A stretch of DNA of 64,000 nt from Nemopilema nomurai (lineage: Eukaryota; Cnidaria; Scyphozoa; Rhizostomeae; Rhizostomatidae): assembly GCA_003864495.1 (NCBI GenBank), contig ML133430.1, positions 335,891-399,890 on the forward strand. Reading direction: 5' to 3'. Shown here one piece after another: positions 40,314 to 54,800 of the stretch. Below the pieces are notes generated by a model, which was not told the DNA's origin, did not search any database, and saw only the letters and a program-made list of their open reading frames with translations. The position numbers and the translations under genes were made by a program. Position 1 is the first letter of the stretch. Each line of letters starts with the position of its first letter.

Positions 40314-43300
40314 ATGGCTGCAGCGATTGCTCCCAGAAATGCCGACACAACATATTGCGCAAAGAACATGTTACCGTTTCTTCCGCAAAAAGAGGTTCCA
40401 TATAATGAACTGCTGCCCTATCAAGACCGATTAGCAGAAGATTCAACACAATGCCTTTCTGAGATCAAATTCAATTTGGGAAGAGCTGTCTTGTTTAAGG
40501 AGCTGACACCCGGGGCGGTTTGTTTGGTGCAATCGTCTGACAGTGTAAGTATAATTTACTTGGTTCTTTGTGAATGGCACATATCACCTGCCTAACATTT
40601 TTCTCCTTGAATTTAAAAAGATTACAACATCAATCATGGTTAATACTGGGAGAGGGAAAGTCCTTATTTGGCTTACTGTATTAATGTACATGCAATACAT
40701 TTGCTAGAAAATTTAACTATGACAAGCATACATATCAGGCTGCATGCACATTCTTTTGTATGCTCCTTATACCTTTAAAAAGATCCAAAAGTTAAAGCTT
40801 CTGGCAGGACAATCTTTTAACGTCCACTTGCTTCTTGATGTCCATTTACTTTAATGCTATCATTATGTAAAATCACAGATTTTGCTTATCCAAGGAGTGT
40901 GTTGAAAGGCAATTGATTGACATTTGTCTCAATATATGTCTTGGCAGGAATATACTGATACTTATCACTTTTTAGACCAGATCAGCTCATTATTCCTTCT
41001 TACATTCTCATGCTATTTTTGTATTTATCAAAAGGAAATTTTATAAATGTCTTTAGACAAGCTTTAGTAACTGACTAGAGATTTCATCAGTGAATGTATG
41101 TCTTGATTTCTCCTAGGTACCTCAAGCTGTATGGGCGGAAATTTTGCAAGGAAGATCATTTGCTTTTTATCAAAATGCTTTATGGGCTGATATCTATACC
41201 AGATTTGGAGCCTCAGTTTGCAAGAGGTTTTGCCCATGGCCTCATCCATTTGCTAAAGTGAGTCATATTTTGTTTATCATATTTTGATACACAATTTGAT
41301 ATTTATTTCATATATATAAAGCATATGTATATGATATTTCATATAGCTTAATCACAGTTTTTGTATGTTATGTATCTCAATCATCAATGTATCTTAAATG
41401 GTTTTCTGCTTAGTAATCCTAATACAAGAATGAGCACATGGAAGCCTGTTTCTAAAAAGGAAAATAAATTTTTCAGAAGTTCATTGCTTGTTAACTAGGG
41501 CTTATTAATAAGTTAGCTTAATTAAGTTTACTTTGTGATAAATTTTGCATTGTTTCTGTCTTTGGAAAGCTTTGCATCATGATTGTTAATATTGCACCAT
41601 TTGGTAATGTTTTCTTATTTTGGTATGGTGTATAATCTCTCCAGTCTGTGGTATGATGAATTATCTGATGTAGAGAAGTTTTGTCTTGCAACACACCAAA
41701 TGAGAGCAAAGACACCATTTCTTGTTTATGTCTTTTGAGGCAATGAAAATCATCTTTGTTCTAGGAAAAAGGACCTGATTTCAAGAGAGGATTTAGTGTT
41801 ACCCTGGCAGCCAATTTATAAGCTGATTCATTCTATTAAATATTCAAAATCCCAACAGCTTGGCCTTGTGCGCTTCCCCAGTAAGTCTCCTACTGCCCTA
41901 AAAATTCCATGATCTGCTCAATTTTCTTGCTTATTTGTTGATGCTTACTAAACATTTGAATTCTATTATCCCTTTTAATGATTTGTTAAGTTCTTTCTGT
42001 GGAAGTTTTGCCATTCTCTATGAAAAATTCTATAGTGTCTAATGTTTTAGGATTGAGAATCATCAATTAAAGCATGTGTCATTAAAGCACCATTAAAGCA
42101 AATGTTTTGAAATAATTTCCATGGGATCAGAGTAATTTCTGTCTATTGTTCAGGCTTGCACCAAGGACAGAGCTAGGTGGCATTATTAATGGTCACTAAA
42201 TAATGGTTGTCAATTTTAATCTCGAAACAGAAACTCTATGTCAAGGACACAATATAATATTATAAGCTTGTTTGGACATTTGAGGCATTGTACTTAGTCA
42301 GTAAATGAGTGTAAATTGATTTCTCAAAGGTTCACATTGTTTCTATTTTCAGCAAGTTCACAGAGACTATGCAGCAATTGCTTAGAGCAGCTAGAATGTA
42401 AGTATAAACTTAGGCTTGTAAGCGTTTTCTTCATTGCACATCTAATGTAGAAAAGCACTAACAAAAGTTTGTGAGGATTATGCCAGCATAATTTTAGGGT
42501 CTTTTTGAAATAAGTAATTCATTTACTTTGTTGCATTGGGCCTTTTGAATATTTCAACTGTCTTTGTACTTTTCTTGAACCTAACATCAGATTAAAACTT
42601 TTAATTGTTTTCTTTTTTTTCTGAAGATGCACTTGTTTATCAAAAGAATTTATCATATCAATTAAAATGTTTAGCAAACAAAATGTCATATATACAATAT
42701 TAGACTGCTTTTTTCAAACAGGACTGTGAAAAACAATGATTAATTCATTCTTCCTATCTTACAGATATTTTTCAGCTGATTCAACAACTGAGATGCTTGA
42801 AGAATGGCGTCCTTTGCTTTGTCCATTTGATACAATTATGGTCCAAGGTGTTTATTACTTGTCAAACTTCCTTCCTACATGCCTTACTCCTGAAGAGGAT
42901 GATAAAGGCTTCAGGTAATCTTTATTTTTTAGCTATTTTTTAAGTTATTTTTTGGAAGTCTTCAGTATTTGGCGCCTTTTATTAATAAACAATTTACAGT
43001 GTATACTCGTAGAAATATTTTGTAAATATTGAGAAAATTTTGAGAATATACAAGGATGACATGTGATAATATGTGTAAATGTGATAACTTCACTGTTCCC
43101 AGCATCACTTTCTGTAAGTCATTGGAGATAAAAGATGACACAATAATGTGATCTTGCAACACCCAGCAAATATTTTTCTTGCTACTTTCAACTCAAAATT
43201 ATATACTGATTCTAGAGAAGGATTTTGTTTCTGGTAGATGTAAAAGCAATTTCTTCTCAAGGATAAAGCCAATCTCTTCCTTCCAAAAAAAATTATGCTA

Positions 43301-46300
43301 AATGGAAAATAACCTTAGCCTCTCGGACATATGTGCAAAAGTTTGCTGAAATTGTTCAATTTTTTTAAACAATAAGAAACTTTACTTAACCAGAGTTTGG
43401 TTTGCTGAGTTGATGGACTTCTGGCTCAACTGCACCCATCATGTCCCAGAGAGTCAAGAGGTAAGAAAAAATGTGACGGGATACTTGTCTGATGGCACCA
43501 ATTGTGCTTTTTGTTGGTAGCTTTTCTTAAATACAGTAATCGTTAAGCGACGCATGTGAGAAGAGTTTGTTATATTTTTATGTAATCTATTTGAATTGTT
43601 TGTTACCATACATGTACGGTTTACTATACTAAGCGCTTTGCAATATACATATTGTTGGATATCATAAAATCCAACTTCCAGTTGAAAACTGGTACGGCGT
43701 TACAAGGCTCAACATATCCGGAGTACGACCTAAGGCAGATTTATGGACTAGTAGTTGGGTAGAATTAAAGCCAGTCGCTTGCACTATTTATTGACATGCT
43801 AGAATCGTTTGCACTATTGACGTAAGTGCTTCCTTCAATGCTTCGGTACTTGCTTCAATACTAGGATCTGATGAAGCTCTTTGCTCGGTTGGCGGAAGAG
43901 AATGTTGGCTACATTGATTGGACGGAGTACATCCCAAAGGTTTTTAATTTCTTTGCTGTTATTTATTTCCTTCATTTTTATTGATTATCACGCAAACAGC
44001 CATTTCAAATCTAGATTAGACGACCTTTTCAAAAAGTTGCAGTCTAGCTGTGACCAAACCTTTATTAATTGTTTAGCTAAACATGGTTAGGTTGATTAAG
44101 AGCTCGATTAAGGTAACAGTTCAGGCAATCGAAACTTAATTTTTGATTTATTGAAGCAAAATTTTGTTTCAAAGAGAGAAATGAATAGTTCATTGCCCTT
44201 AAGGAAAGAACTATGTGTTGTAGAACTCTTGTCTAATTTTATACCACATTGGGAAGGTTTTTATTTCTATGCCACGACAATGCACCAACATGCTTTCTCA
44301 AATCGATCTGTTAAATCGATTCAGTGCCTCGCGCCAAAGCAGGTAACTAGTAGAAAACCAAAGATAAGTTCAAGTTTTCCTCGCATCTTCTGCTTGAGGT
44401 GGCAAATTATGGCCCAAAAAGTGTTGAGATGTTATGGTATCAACCCTTGTGCGACATTTCAGATCATGGCAATTGTGACCTCTTCCTTGAAAAAATCCAC
44501 TTGCCGCAATGCTTTATGGTATGCGTTGAGCTCTTTGGCCGCTGTAGGTTTTGACCGTGTTAGTGAGTAAAGGCATCATAGGGATATGTAATCGCGCTGC
44601 CAAGACCACTGCTTGCGTGCACTTCTAACACACTTTTACCAATTAGATATTCAACCGGTTCTTGAGTGGTCTCCATCTGCCTGTCGGGAAAACGAAGCCG
44701 GCCTACAATGGCAACTTTGAACTCCTGCCTGTTGGAACCTCAGCTCGCTGGATTGTTTACATGATAAGTGAAGAGAACAAGGGATTCGATCACTTGAGCA
44801 CGCTTTTTAAAGCTCTGGAGTCGTTCTATCACCCATCCAATTATGGCAAGCATTCGGTAAGGTCATCTCTGGTATTTAATCACGACACCTCACAATATTA
44901 TACATGCCATGAGATTCAATCGAATCACTAAATTTTGGATGCTAATTTTGATTTTAATCTACTTTGAGATTGTTAGAAAATCTGGATTTGAATTAGAAAA
45001 ACTGCATTTCAAAAAGTCAGTCAGATGTTTTCAGGAAATGCTTTGAAAATGTCTTTCTGTAGTAAGACAAGAAAGATTTTGCTTCTGGCTCAGAGCATAC
45101 TTATACCTCGTGTTGCGACTTGAATATACAGTATGGAGGTTTTGTCTTGGGGGCTGTATTTGCTTTTGTCTTGTGGGCTTTTTGTCCAGTCCTTTTTCTG
45201 CTCAGAAGTTTGTTAAAGTACGTAATGTTGTTCTTTTGACAATCAGGCCAGTTATTTAGTTTCTATTTTTCGTTATCTATGGTCTTTTTTTTTCTATAGA
45301 CTCGTCTCCTGAGATTCCTCGGCCAGCTGACTGAGAATTTCATAAGGAGGCTGCACAGGGAGAGATATCGAACGCCAAACTGGACGAACAAGACGCCTGA
45401 ACATGCCAAGCTGAAAGACACCGAAGTGGACAGATTCGTTGCGATTCTGAAGCCCATCGCAATGGTTGCGGTTTACAGCAAGACTGGCAGTTTCGACGCA
45501 GCCGCAACGCTGCAGAATTTGTCGCAACTGAGGCCCGGCCTGATCCTACCGCCGCTCGTTGAAAGGTTTGTGCCATGTTTCCGTGTTTCTTTTATTCATG
45601 TGTTCATTTGTTTAACCCATTGCAAGCCGCTTTCATTATTTACATAGGCATGAATTTTAACAGCAAATCTAGGATTGAGAGAGGCAGCTGCTTTTCTCTT
45701 GGGCAATGTGCTTACTACACAGAAGAAAGCTGATTGCTTATTGATACCGATGATTTTTGGTTACCTTTATAGGTTTAGCTATCAAGTAGGTTACCTTTAT
45801 CGGTTTAGTATGTATTGTATATGTTCGATTGCTGTTATACAGTTCATTACTTGCGCATTAATTGTAACGCCGTTAAGTTTTTTCAATACGTGAAAAGGTA
45901 TAATGCAAGCATTAGAGCTTTCACTTTGGCTCATTCATGTTTTAGAAGGCTTCCTTGTGGTGACACCCTTGTCCAGTATACTGTTCAATGGTTTTATTAG
46001 TTATACTGATCAACATTTTCTGTTCAGACCATTAGTTTTCGGAGGATATGAGTTTTCTTGTATTCGAAGACTCATTTTAGAAACGAATCTTCGTTTCACA
46101 TTTGTTCTTTTACAAAATCAATGAATTTTTAACGATAATTATGTAGCTTGGTGTTAAGCTTGGGAATCTAGGCTGTCTGTTAATAGATTGGCAGGTAATC
46201 TTTTTTTGATGCCATAATACCTTAAAAGCAATCGGGTGAATAATTTGTCTTGAAGGTAGCTCAATTTTTCCAGAATCCAATCTCTTTTTCCTGACTTTGC

Positions 46301-48819
46301 ACGTGTATCGAATATTTCCTTATTCTCGTTTCGTATTATACTATTGATTCGCAATGGTTATGCAGGACCTTCGAGGCGCTTGGTGCAGTCATCGAGCCAC
46401 ACCAAGTCGTTGCAACACTGTCCTGTATCACGTCGGTGTCCAGATCCTTGGTGGCAGGCGGAGAATCATTCCCAGCCGGCCAGTTACACGTTCTTACCCT
46501 GCTGAGAATGGCCCTTCCTGGGATAGATGCGAACGATTTTCGCAAATCAATGGTATGGCACAACATGTCATAGTTTCTCTTCAATAGACTTTTGCTATAA
46601 AAGGTGTCACAGTGAAACTTTTCCACAATTGTAAGAAACAGTTGAAAAGTGATTTTAGCATACTTTTTGATGTGATGAAATTTTTGATGTGGAATCGATT
46701 TTACCTTTGACAAAGGCCCTAATTTGCCCACTTTTATAACAGGCAATTTTTTTGTTTATTTACAGGCATGTACTTGAAAATTTATCTTAAATCATTTTTG
46801 TTCCTAAACTTTACACTCGCCGGTAACTCAAGGCTTTAGTGCGATTAGAAAATTCTCTTGTTTCGAAAACATTTGCCAAGTTTGTACCAACAAAAGCCAT
46901 TAAAAAGAAAGCACAATTAAGCGCTCTAGCCATAACAGAATTTGTGGTTTTTTGACATAATATGCACTCTGTTGCTATGAGAAGCTGACCAAAGTATGTA
47001 ATCAAAATCAGCTTTCTTCTTGCAATTCGCCTTGATTGTTTATTTCGTCAAAAATCCTAGCAGGATTTTCGAGACAGGCTATTGACCCTAAGGCCAATAT
47101 AGCAACAGTATCACAGTCAGGCTCTTTCGGAGATATTTTGTTGTTTGCGTAGATTTAACATGTTTTTCAATTGAAAAAAGTAGGGACTGGCAATATAATA
47201 AATTTATTCCAAAAGTTATACTAGTTATTTCTCCTGTTACATAGCAATACTTAATGAAAGTTGCTTTTTGATGAAAGTATTTTCTATATCAAAAGCGTGG
47301 GGTTTTTCGTTGGTAATACATGTGCACTTGATTACACAGTTTGCATTGTGTTTTTTCAGTCGACGTTTACATTTATTACATCGATTGTCAGCCTCATTCC
47401 GCTGGTTGATTGCTCCCCAGCCCTGGTGCAGGGTGTCCAAATGACGGAGGTGAGTGGCACATTTGATGTCCCTTTCCATCTACGTCACCATTTATTGTTC
47501 TTTTGCTTTGTGTGTCAAGACTACCTTTTTAAAGTGTTAACTGTGATTAAAATTCTCCTCCGCGCTGCAGCTGTGGTTAATCTACTCTAGTCGAAATTAA
47601 CTTTTCTAGACATTAGGCACTAGATTGTTTGATGGAAAGGTAGGTATTCTGTGAGGTTTCCGTGGAAAAGTATTCGTTTTCTGGTTTTTTCAGAAGTGTT
47701 ATGCCAGATAGTCGTAGCTGGAACCCCAACTTTCTTCAAGGCATTTTTCGCTACCCTGATGCTCTTTCTGTCAATGGTATATAAGGAATTAAACTTCTTG
47801 TAAAGCCATCATTTTGTTCTCAAGACAATTTACTAGAAACTGGGGTGTACAATGAAAAGTTTTAACAATGAATAAGTAAATCAACAAATATTTCATGGTA
47901 CAAAACCCAAAAATAATAAAAAAATTTTTTTTGCATATTATGTATCACAAAACCTTCTCGCTATTGTGAATGAATAAATTGGAAAGAAAATGTTGTGTTT
48001 CAGTTTAGAACTATTAAGATCTGTCTGTACTGAAATACGGCATTAGCCAAGCCAGAAGGATTGCATCTGATTGCCTTTATAATATGGAATCATGCTTTCC
48101 TTGGCGTTCCTCGAGAGGTTTACGATCTGCAGCTGGTCATGTATCGATTATCTGACTTTTCCACACGTGAAGAAACGTTGGATGAAAAGCTGTTTCAAGT
48201 TTTGCGGGCGCAAAAATTTTATTTGAAGAATGAATTAGTTGTAGAAATCGTTCATAGCTGATGCTAGTTTGTTTCTGCTTTAGCACGAGAAGGAACTCTG
48301 CGCCATATCTGCAAATTTCGAAGATTTTGTGGTAGAGCTTCTCGATAGGTAAGCCTTTCTACGTGCAACCATTCCACGAGAAAAAGTTGCATTGGTTATA
48401 TCATTTAAACATCAAAATGCTCAATTCCAAGATTTTTGTCATATATAATCTAATCAATCCTTATTCTTTTGATGTCAAACATTTTCAAGATATTACGATT
48501 CCTGTAAAGCTCACTCTTAATATTCCATCTTATCGAAATGGAAGTTCTATTGTATTGATTGATCATTGTATTGATCAGTCGACAATGCTCCTTTGCTGAA
48601 TCATTTGCTACACTTAATCATAAATAAACCTGACTCTATTCTCACCAATCTCTCTTCTAATACAGGTGCTTCAACATGATCGATAACAGTTCCATGGAAG
48701 AGGCCAGCCAACACGACAGTGTAGCTGAGGGCATGGACACCCAGGAGGGTATCATCGGCATGGGCCTAGCTTCGACACTCCACTCTGTCCTCATTCAGTC
48801 ATCTCCAAAAATCTTCGCG
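40314..48819 (+). other. PSME4: PSME4 exons 1-13
   Basis: The exons are 40314-40544, 41127-41257, 41765-41880, 42364-42397, 42765-42914, 43394-43460, 43865-43939, 44647-44856, 45300-45565, 46366-46552, 47360-47449, 48284-48348 and 48666-48819. Exons 2 and 4 could instead begin at 41117 and 42353, the first AG after the pyrimidine tract. Those acceptors match protein homology better but are each one base out of phase. Later junctions agree exactly with the human alignment. Exon 9, the largest, carries [16 protein letters not shown] and the segment about a Ser-Lys-Thr-Gly loop, typical of the family. Confidence 0.85.
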
Positions 48820-51800
48820 GTATTTATTGATCTTTCATTTGTCCACACTATAAATTTTTAAGATAACAAGCCAAAGCGTCGGAAACAAGTAATTCAAGAG
48901 TGTCTGATTCTGTCTTAGAGAATTAATTTCTAAGTGATTAGGCTCTATATAGCGATTTGGGAATCTTCATTTTAAAATGGATATATTTATGAAAATATGT
49001 ATTCTTAATCTTCTTTTAGGATTATTCTTCTTGGTTTAGATTCAGATGGTAAACAGACTTAAAAAGAGTTTTTAAAATACTTACAAGCTTGGTTTGACCT
49101 GAGTCATCGCGAAAGTAACCATAGAGGGGCTTAGCATTAAAGTAATCATAAAAGAGGTAATAAGTAATTTTTCATCATGTAGCTAGACAATACCAGCATG
49201 TATTGGGAAAGTCCTTTTGCTTGAATAAAACTTTTAGTGTATGTTTTAGAGCGGCATTGTATGTTTGTCTGAGGGGACAAGGGTAGTGAAGGGTTGTGTG
49301 AAGGCATATTTTCTAAAGTGGAATTTTGTCAGACTGTCTGGAAAACTAAGCCTTCTACTGCTGACAACGACTCTTGTGTAGATAAGTTTGATGAAAACAA
49401 TGCATTTTTGACTTTGTCTCTGCAGATTGCGCTACAGAGGTTGTTCAACTATTGCGAATCAAGAGTATTGGAAGTGGCGATTGCCGGTAAAATGGTTTCG
49501 GATATGGTCCGAGCAGCGGTCAAGGTAAACCTTTCAGCAACCAACTTAGAACAAAGGCAGTTAACGCTTTTAGATTCCTAGCACCAGTTTGTTGACAACT
49601 TTTTTTGATGCAAAGAGCCTTTGTGGGGTTTTTTGTAAGCAATTTTAGATTATTAAAATGCTCAACTATATAAATGGCGAATGCTTTTGTTAGTTTATGA
49701 GGGCTGTTCTCTTGGTTTCGTTCATGTTACTACTTTGGCACCCTGTACATTAAACCTTTTATACAGAACGAAGGCCATTCATGCACATCTTTTGCTATGT
49801 GCATGCAAACTGCCAACTTCAACCCATAATAAAAGTGGGTGCATGTAGCACTTTAAGCTGAGATGTTGTCGCGTTTACCCTGTGACATAATGTTTTGGTT
49901 TAGGCACGTTGAGGCTGCTGTTCTTCGCTCAAAATCATGTCTTGTCCTTTGTGTTTATTCGTTATCGCTTTACAAAAGTTTACGTAAATTGAAAAGTGCG
50001 TAGTCTGCGTCTTAAATATGGCAGGATAATAGAGGTATCCTAATCTGACAGGCGTACCCTGCTGCAACAGTAAAGAAGTTTCTTCCACATTGCGCACGGA
50101 TCATAAAGAACATGACTTCTTGTAAGTTCATATGTATGTTGGAGCTTGGAAACCCATTGTGTTCCCTAATACCTTACAATTGCGCCTTCAGGTACTGCCA
50201 TAAGTTTTCCCGCTAAAGAAAGCAACTTTTAGCTTAACATGTCTTTACGGTTTACGTTATTTTTTTCTGAAGGCCTATGATATTTCTGTAAATGGATTTT
50301 GCAGTTAATATGATAAGTTTTATAACTGGCGATTTACGGAAGACATTTTCTGATGATATTGAAGGATTCTAGTTACGATTCTATTTATTGCAATTGAGCA
50401 ACGAAAACAATGCCACCGTAATGCCTGAAAGATTCAATGTAAGGATACTGGGAGCTTAGAAGCCTATTGTTTGTAGAGAGTGCGCTGAAATTTACCTTGA
50501 ATGCACGGCCTTTATTTCACCAAATAGATCCATTTCTTTGTAGGGAGCATATTTTGAAAGTACTTAGACATTGATACTGTACTAGGTAAACATGTTGATG
50601 TACAGTTATGATATACAAGACTCGTCTGTAAAGACTTGTTTTTTGCGTTATAGCTGATGACGTTAAAAGTGAAGAGACAGTGGATGGAGAGATTATTTGG
50701 AACCTAGAGATCCTATCTGAGTTGGTTCGATGCACAGGGAAGGAGCTGCTGCCCTACATTTCAGAACTAGAAAACGTAATAGCATCGACTATCGACTTGA
50801 AGTGCAGAAAAGCATACACCAGATCCGCTAAGGTATGTGCAATTGGCTGGCATAATGAAAATTGAACGCTTTGTCAATTTGGTATGTTGCCAGCAACAAG
50901 CAAAGATTTTGTAATATGTTGTCGATTAATATGATTCTGACTTGACTGCTTAAAGACAGCGTAATGAAGCTATCATGAGGTGCACAGAAGTTTGATCCAT
51001 ATTTCCTTACGTTGCATGCAATGACACGTTCTTTAAAAATCTTGGTCTCGAATTTAGATTCTTGACTGTTAAGTCATTAGAAGATCTTTTTACGCAGTAG
51101 GAGTTAAATTTTGCACTTTGTCATTTCACTGCAGATTCTTAAGGGTGTTCTGACCTTCCTAACTCAAGTCTATCCTGACGAATGGAGAAGCATTCCAGAA
51201 ACATTTGATATTCCAGTTGAAAAGCACTTGTATGTTCGAGTAAGTCGTTATTGTTATTTTTCCTCTAGTATATTACTGACGTCATATCCATGATATCATC
51301 TGATGTATACAGTACTGATTGTTTTCAGGCCATCTAAGGTTGTTTGGTTATCCTAAAAGCTGGGCATTGCGTTTGGAATCAAGTCAAAGTTGTCACGCCA
51401 TTAACTTTATGTCAATTTGATGATTTATTTTGTTGGCTTTGAGAAGATCGAGGCTAAATAGGATCTAATTGCAGTTTCACAATATTTATGCTCTTACTAC
51501 ATGAAGTAATGAGCAGGAATCTTCAAGACTGCTTACAGATTTACATATGCGATCTACTTTGTGACAGTTCACCAGTATCTATTTCTGCTTTTAGGATTGG
51601 GGAAAAGTTACTGACACAAAGAATCTTGATATGCATTGGCACGTGCCCTCACTGGAGGAGCTTGAGACAGCGAACAGGTTATTAAAGAGGTTCATAACGC
51701 CCGAAATGGAGAAATTGAGAGAATGCATGAATGGCCAAACCTTTACGAGGTAAACACTCATCATATCTGTTTTCTATGAGAAGACATAATCAGTCGGAAG

Positions 51801-54800
51801 AATTAGGTCTAATCTTGTTAAACCTAAGATTGTTTTATATTTTTCCATTTATATGCAAAGTCTGAACTGCCCGAAGTGTTGTTTAGAAGAATTCCAGGGG
51901 GTCCTAGGAATGCCATGTTCAATCCAAGTCTTCTTTGTGCATATATCAGCCTTCTTTATGCAAATTCGAGATAAAAAGTTTAGATATTATATTTCTTTTA
52001 CCGTTTCCTAATCCTTCATATTTGCTAATTTGTCAACTGGTACTACCCATATATTTTAACCCATACGTAGCAAGAATTAGGGGAAAAAATTCAGTACAAT
52101 CACTTGTGCTCAGATTCTCAACTTTGTAATCATGAACGCCACTCTAACTTGAGCAGAACTCGAATCTGCTCCTCAAGATCTTTACCAAGAGCTGTTCTTT
52201 ACCCAAGGTCAAATGTTGTATCTAATTTTAATAAGCAGTCTATATACATATAATTGCATAACTGAGGAAAATCCTTTTCATTGACGTTAGAATGGATGCA
52301 AAATCTGTTAATTGATATGCGAGTGTCTTTCTTTTCCATTAGAGAGCAAATCCACCAGTCGCTTCACGTTATTGTATCTTGCATATGTGGAGCCTCTTGC
52401 CTCATGAAGACATGGGTCGACGAGCCAAAGATAGATTCTATGTACGTTTGTAAATGAATTTGACTCTACGATGCATTCTTATAATTTTATTGGGGGTTTT
52501 TGCCACCTAACTGCGTTTAGTCATTTTTTCATTTAATTTCCTTTGTTGTAAATTCATGTTGAGCTGGGACTAGATGTTTTTGAGCGTTAAAAATGTCATA
52601 ATCAATCATTTATTGATATTTCAACACATCCCTCTCACTGGCACTTTTGTATCTAACAGTGGCCCAAAGAGTATGGTTCCAAGAGATCGATCTTTCCCAG
52701 TCACCACCATTGCTTCTAACGGTAAGTTTGTGCTATCCCTTTCTCAGAACACGAAGGCGTGTAAGGCCTCCTTGAAGATCGATCAACGTGAAGATCGATG
52801 AGTTATAGGATTGTTGGGTTCTGAGTGTATGGAAAGCTGCTTTCGGATATTCTGCATGTTCACTTTAAGCCTTCTTTCTTTCTTCAGAAACAATTTTTAG
52901 TGATATCACAAGAAAGGACCTGGCATTACTCGTCCACCAGTTTCTTGGTAAGCCAATCTCTCGAAAAAATTGAATTATTTTTCGTTGATTTATTTTTCAT
53001 ATCTTTACCAAGTATCAGGAGACGCAACCTTCCATTTTAATCAAGGGGTAACTCATGAAAAGTTGTAATTCTGTGGTTGAAGGGGAAAGTATTTTTTCTC
53101 ACTGTTGTTTTTGATCGCATCACATACTGTCAGAGAAATTCATTTGCTTTCTTGTTGTTTTCTTTCACATCTATTCTAAGATTTTAATGTTACGATTGAT
53201 TTCTTATATGCTGCTAGCTATGGATATTGTTAACTAGCTTTATAACCAGGCAATAACATAAAGAGAGAAGAGAGGCACTATAGTTATGAACTTCCTAGTG
53301 ATCAGCGTGTTTCTAACTGGATAAACTTGATAATTCCAAGCTAGCTCGTTTTGTAAAAACTGTTCTTTTTTAAGCTCTTCATATATTGTTGAAAATTTCC
53401 ACTTTCAGAGTATCTTCTCGAGAAGCAGGAAGATGACACCAAGGCATTCCACTTTATCATCAAGGTACCCCATTGCTTTTCCATGTAATGCCATCTCCTT
53501 CAAAGAATGTCATATTAGTCAGACTCTTTCCATCGTTTGTGCTGATGAGGACAAAGTCCTGCCACCCATCACCGTAAAATCACTTGAAAGGCGAAATTTC
53601 GAATCGCACAAACCTGATTGACTTTCATATTTTCGAACCCAAGCTGCTTCAGTTGTGCCAAAAATGTCCTTAAATATTGATTCATTCTAATATCGTTTTT
53701 CATTATGAGGCATGATAGGGACCACTATTTATCGAGCCAAATTCTTTTGCAAGGCCATTGACTACTTTCGTTCACTAAGTGCAGTGAAGGATATTTCCAT
53801 TCCTTCACTGCAAGGAATAATCCGATTCTTTGAAATGGTTGGTTTTGTTGATTCACGTACTAGGTACTAGTGATTGGTCTGCTTTTGTCGTAATTTCTCC
53901 ATTATGATATTCAGGTAGAGCTTCCTTTATGAAATATATCTTTCAAATTTCAATAAAGATAACTGCTTGGTTTGTAAGTCTTCTAGTCACATCGCTCGAA
54001 TTGTTCATGTTTTAGATATACAGCTATCTCATCCTGTACCATGGAGTAGCGAGAAACGACTTTGACATGAGGTAAGAGTGTTTTTTACTCATTGAAATGC
54101 ATCGTTGTCAGCGCTCGTTGTCTGGTAAAGAAGGCAATTTTATGTATTTGTTTGCTACTGTTTCTTATACACGTAAATTATTTTCAGATGGACCAGTACG
54201 ACTGCTGTTAAGAAGACTTTGGAGAACAAAGTAAGATTCTTTCTGAGATTCGCTTAAGCGGTTTATGTCAATCATTAAGTGCTTTTTAATTGTTCAGCTG
54301 GAAGTAGGTTTAGTTAAATATGCGCTTTTTGGTATCTGCTGTTTTTATGGAAGAGGATTGCGTTATACCTTTAGGTTGTTAGTAATTAATTTTATTGGAG
54401 CCTCCGGGCGGTAGTTTTGTTTTTGGTTTCGTTTTTAAGCCTTCGTGGAAAAGAGAAAGTACCTATCTAATCTGTCTTAACCCTTCAACAATACCAAGAA
54501 AGTCTTTGTTGTGTCTTTGTATGTTGTTATGTTATGTCAAACATCTAGGGGTGTCCTTTGTGCCTACCAGCACGCATAATCAATGGCGTAGGTATTTATC
54601 AAATTCTGATGCGAAGCTAATCAGATTAGATCAGGGAAGTTTTTCGCCTTTCCAAAAGTTTTTTCCGGGATCAAATACCAACAGTCGTTTGGAAGCGCTT
54701 TCAGTAAGCTTGCAGATACCGCAGCAAAACTTTTGGTTTCGTTGGGGGTGTATTGTAATATGTAATGTTCTTACATTTGGATGCTTTGGTGATCTATTTT

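Noticed and set aside
44151..44570. 139-codon plus-strand open frame in PSME4 intron 7
   Set aside because: No recognisable domain, and the flanking PSME4 exons join correctly without it.
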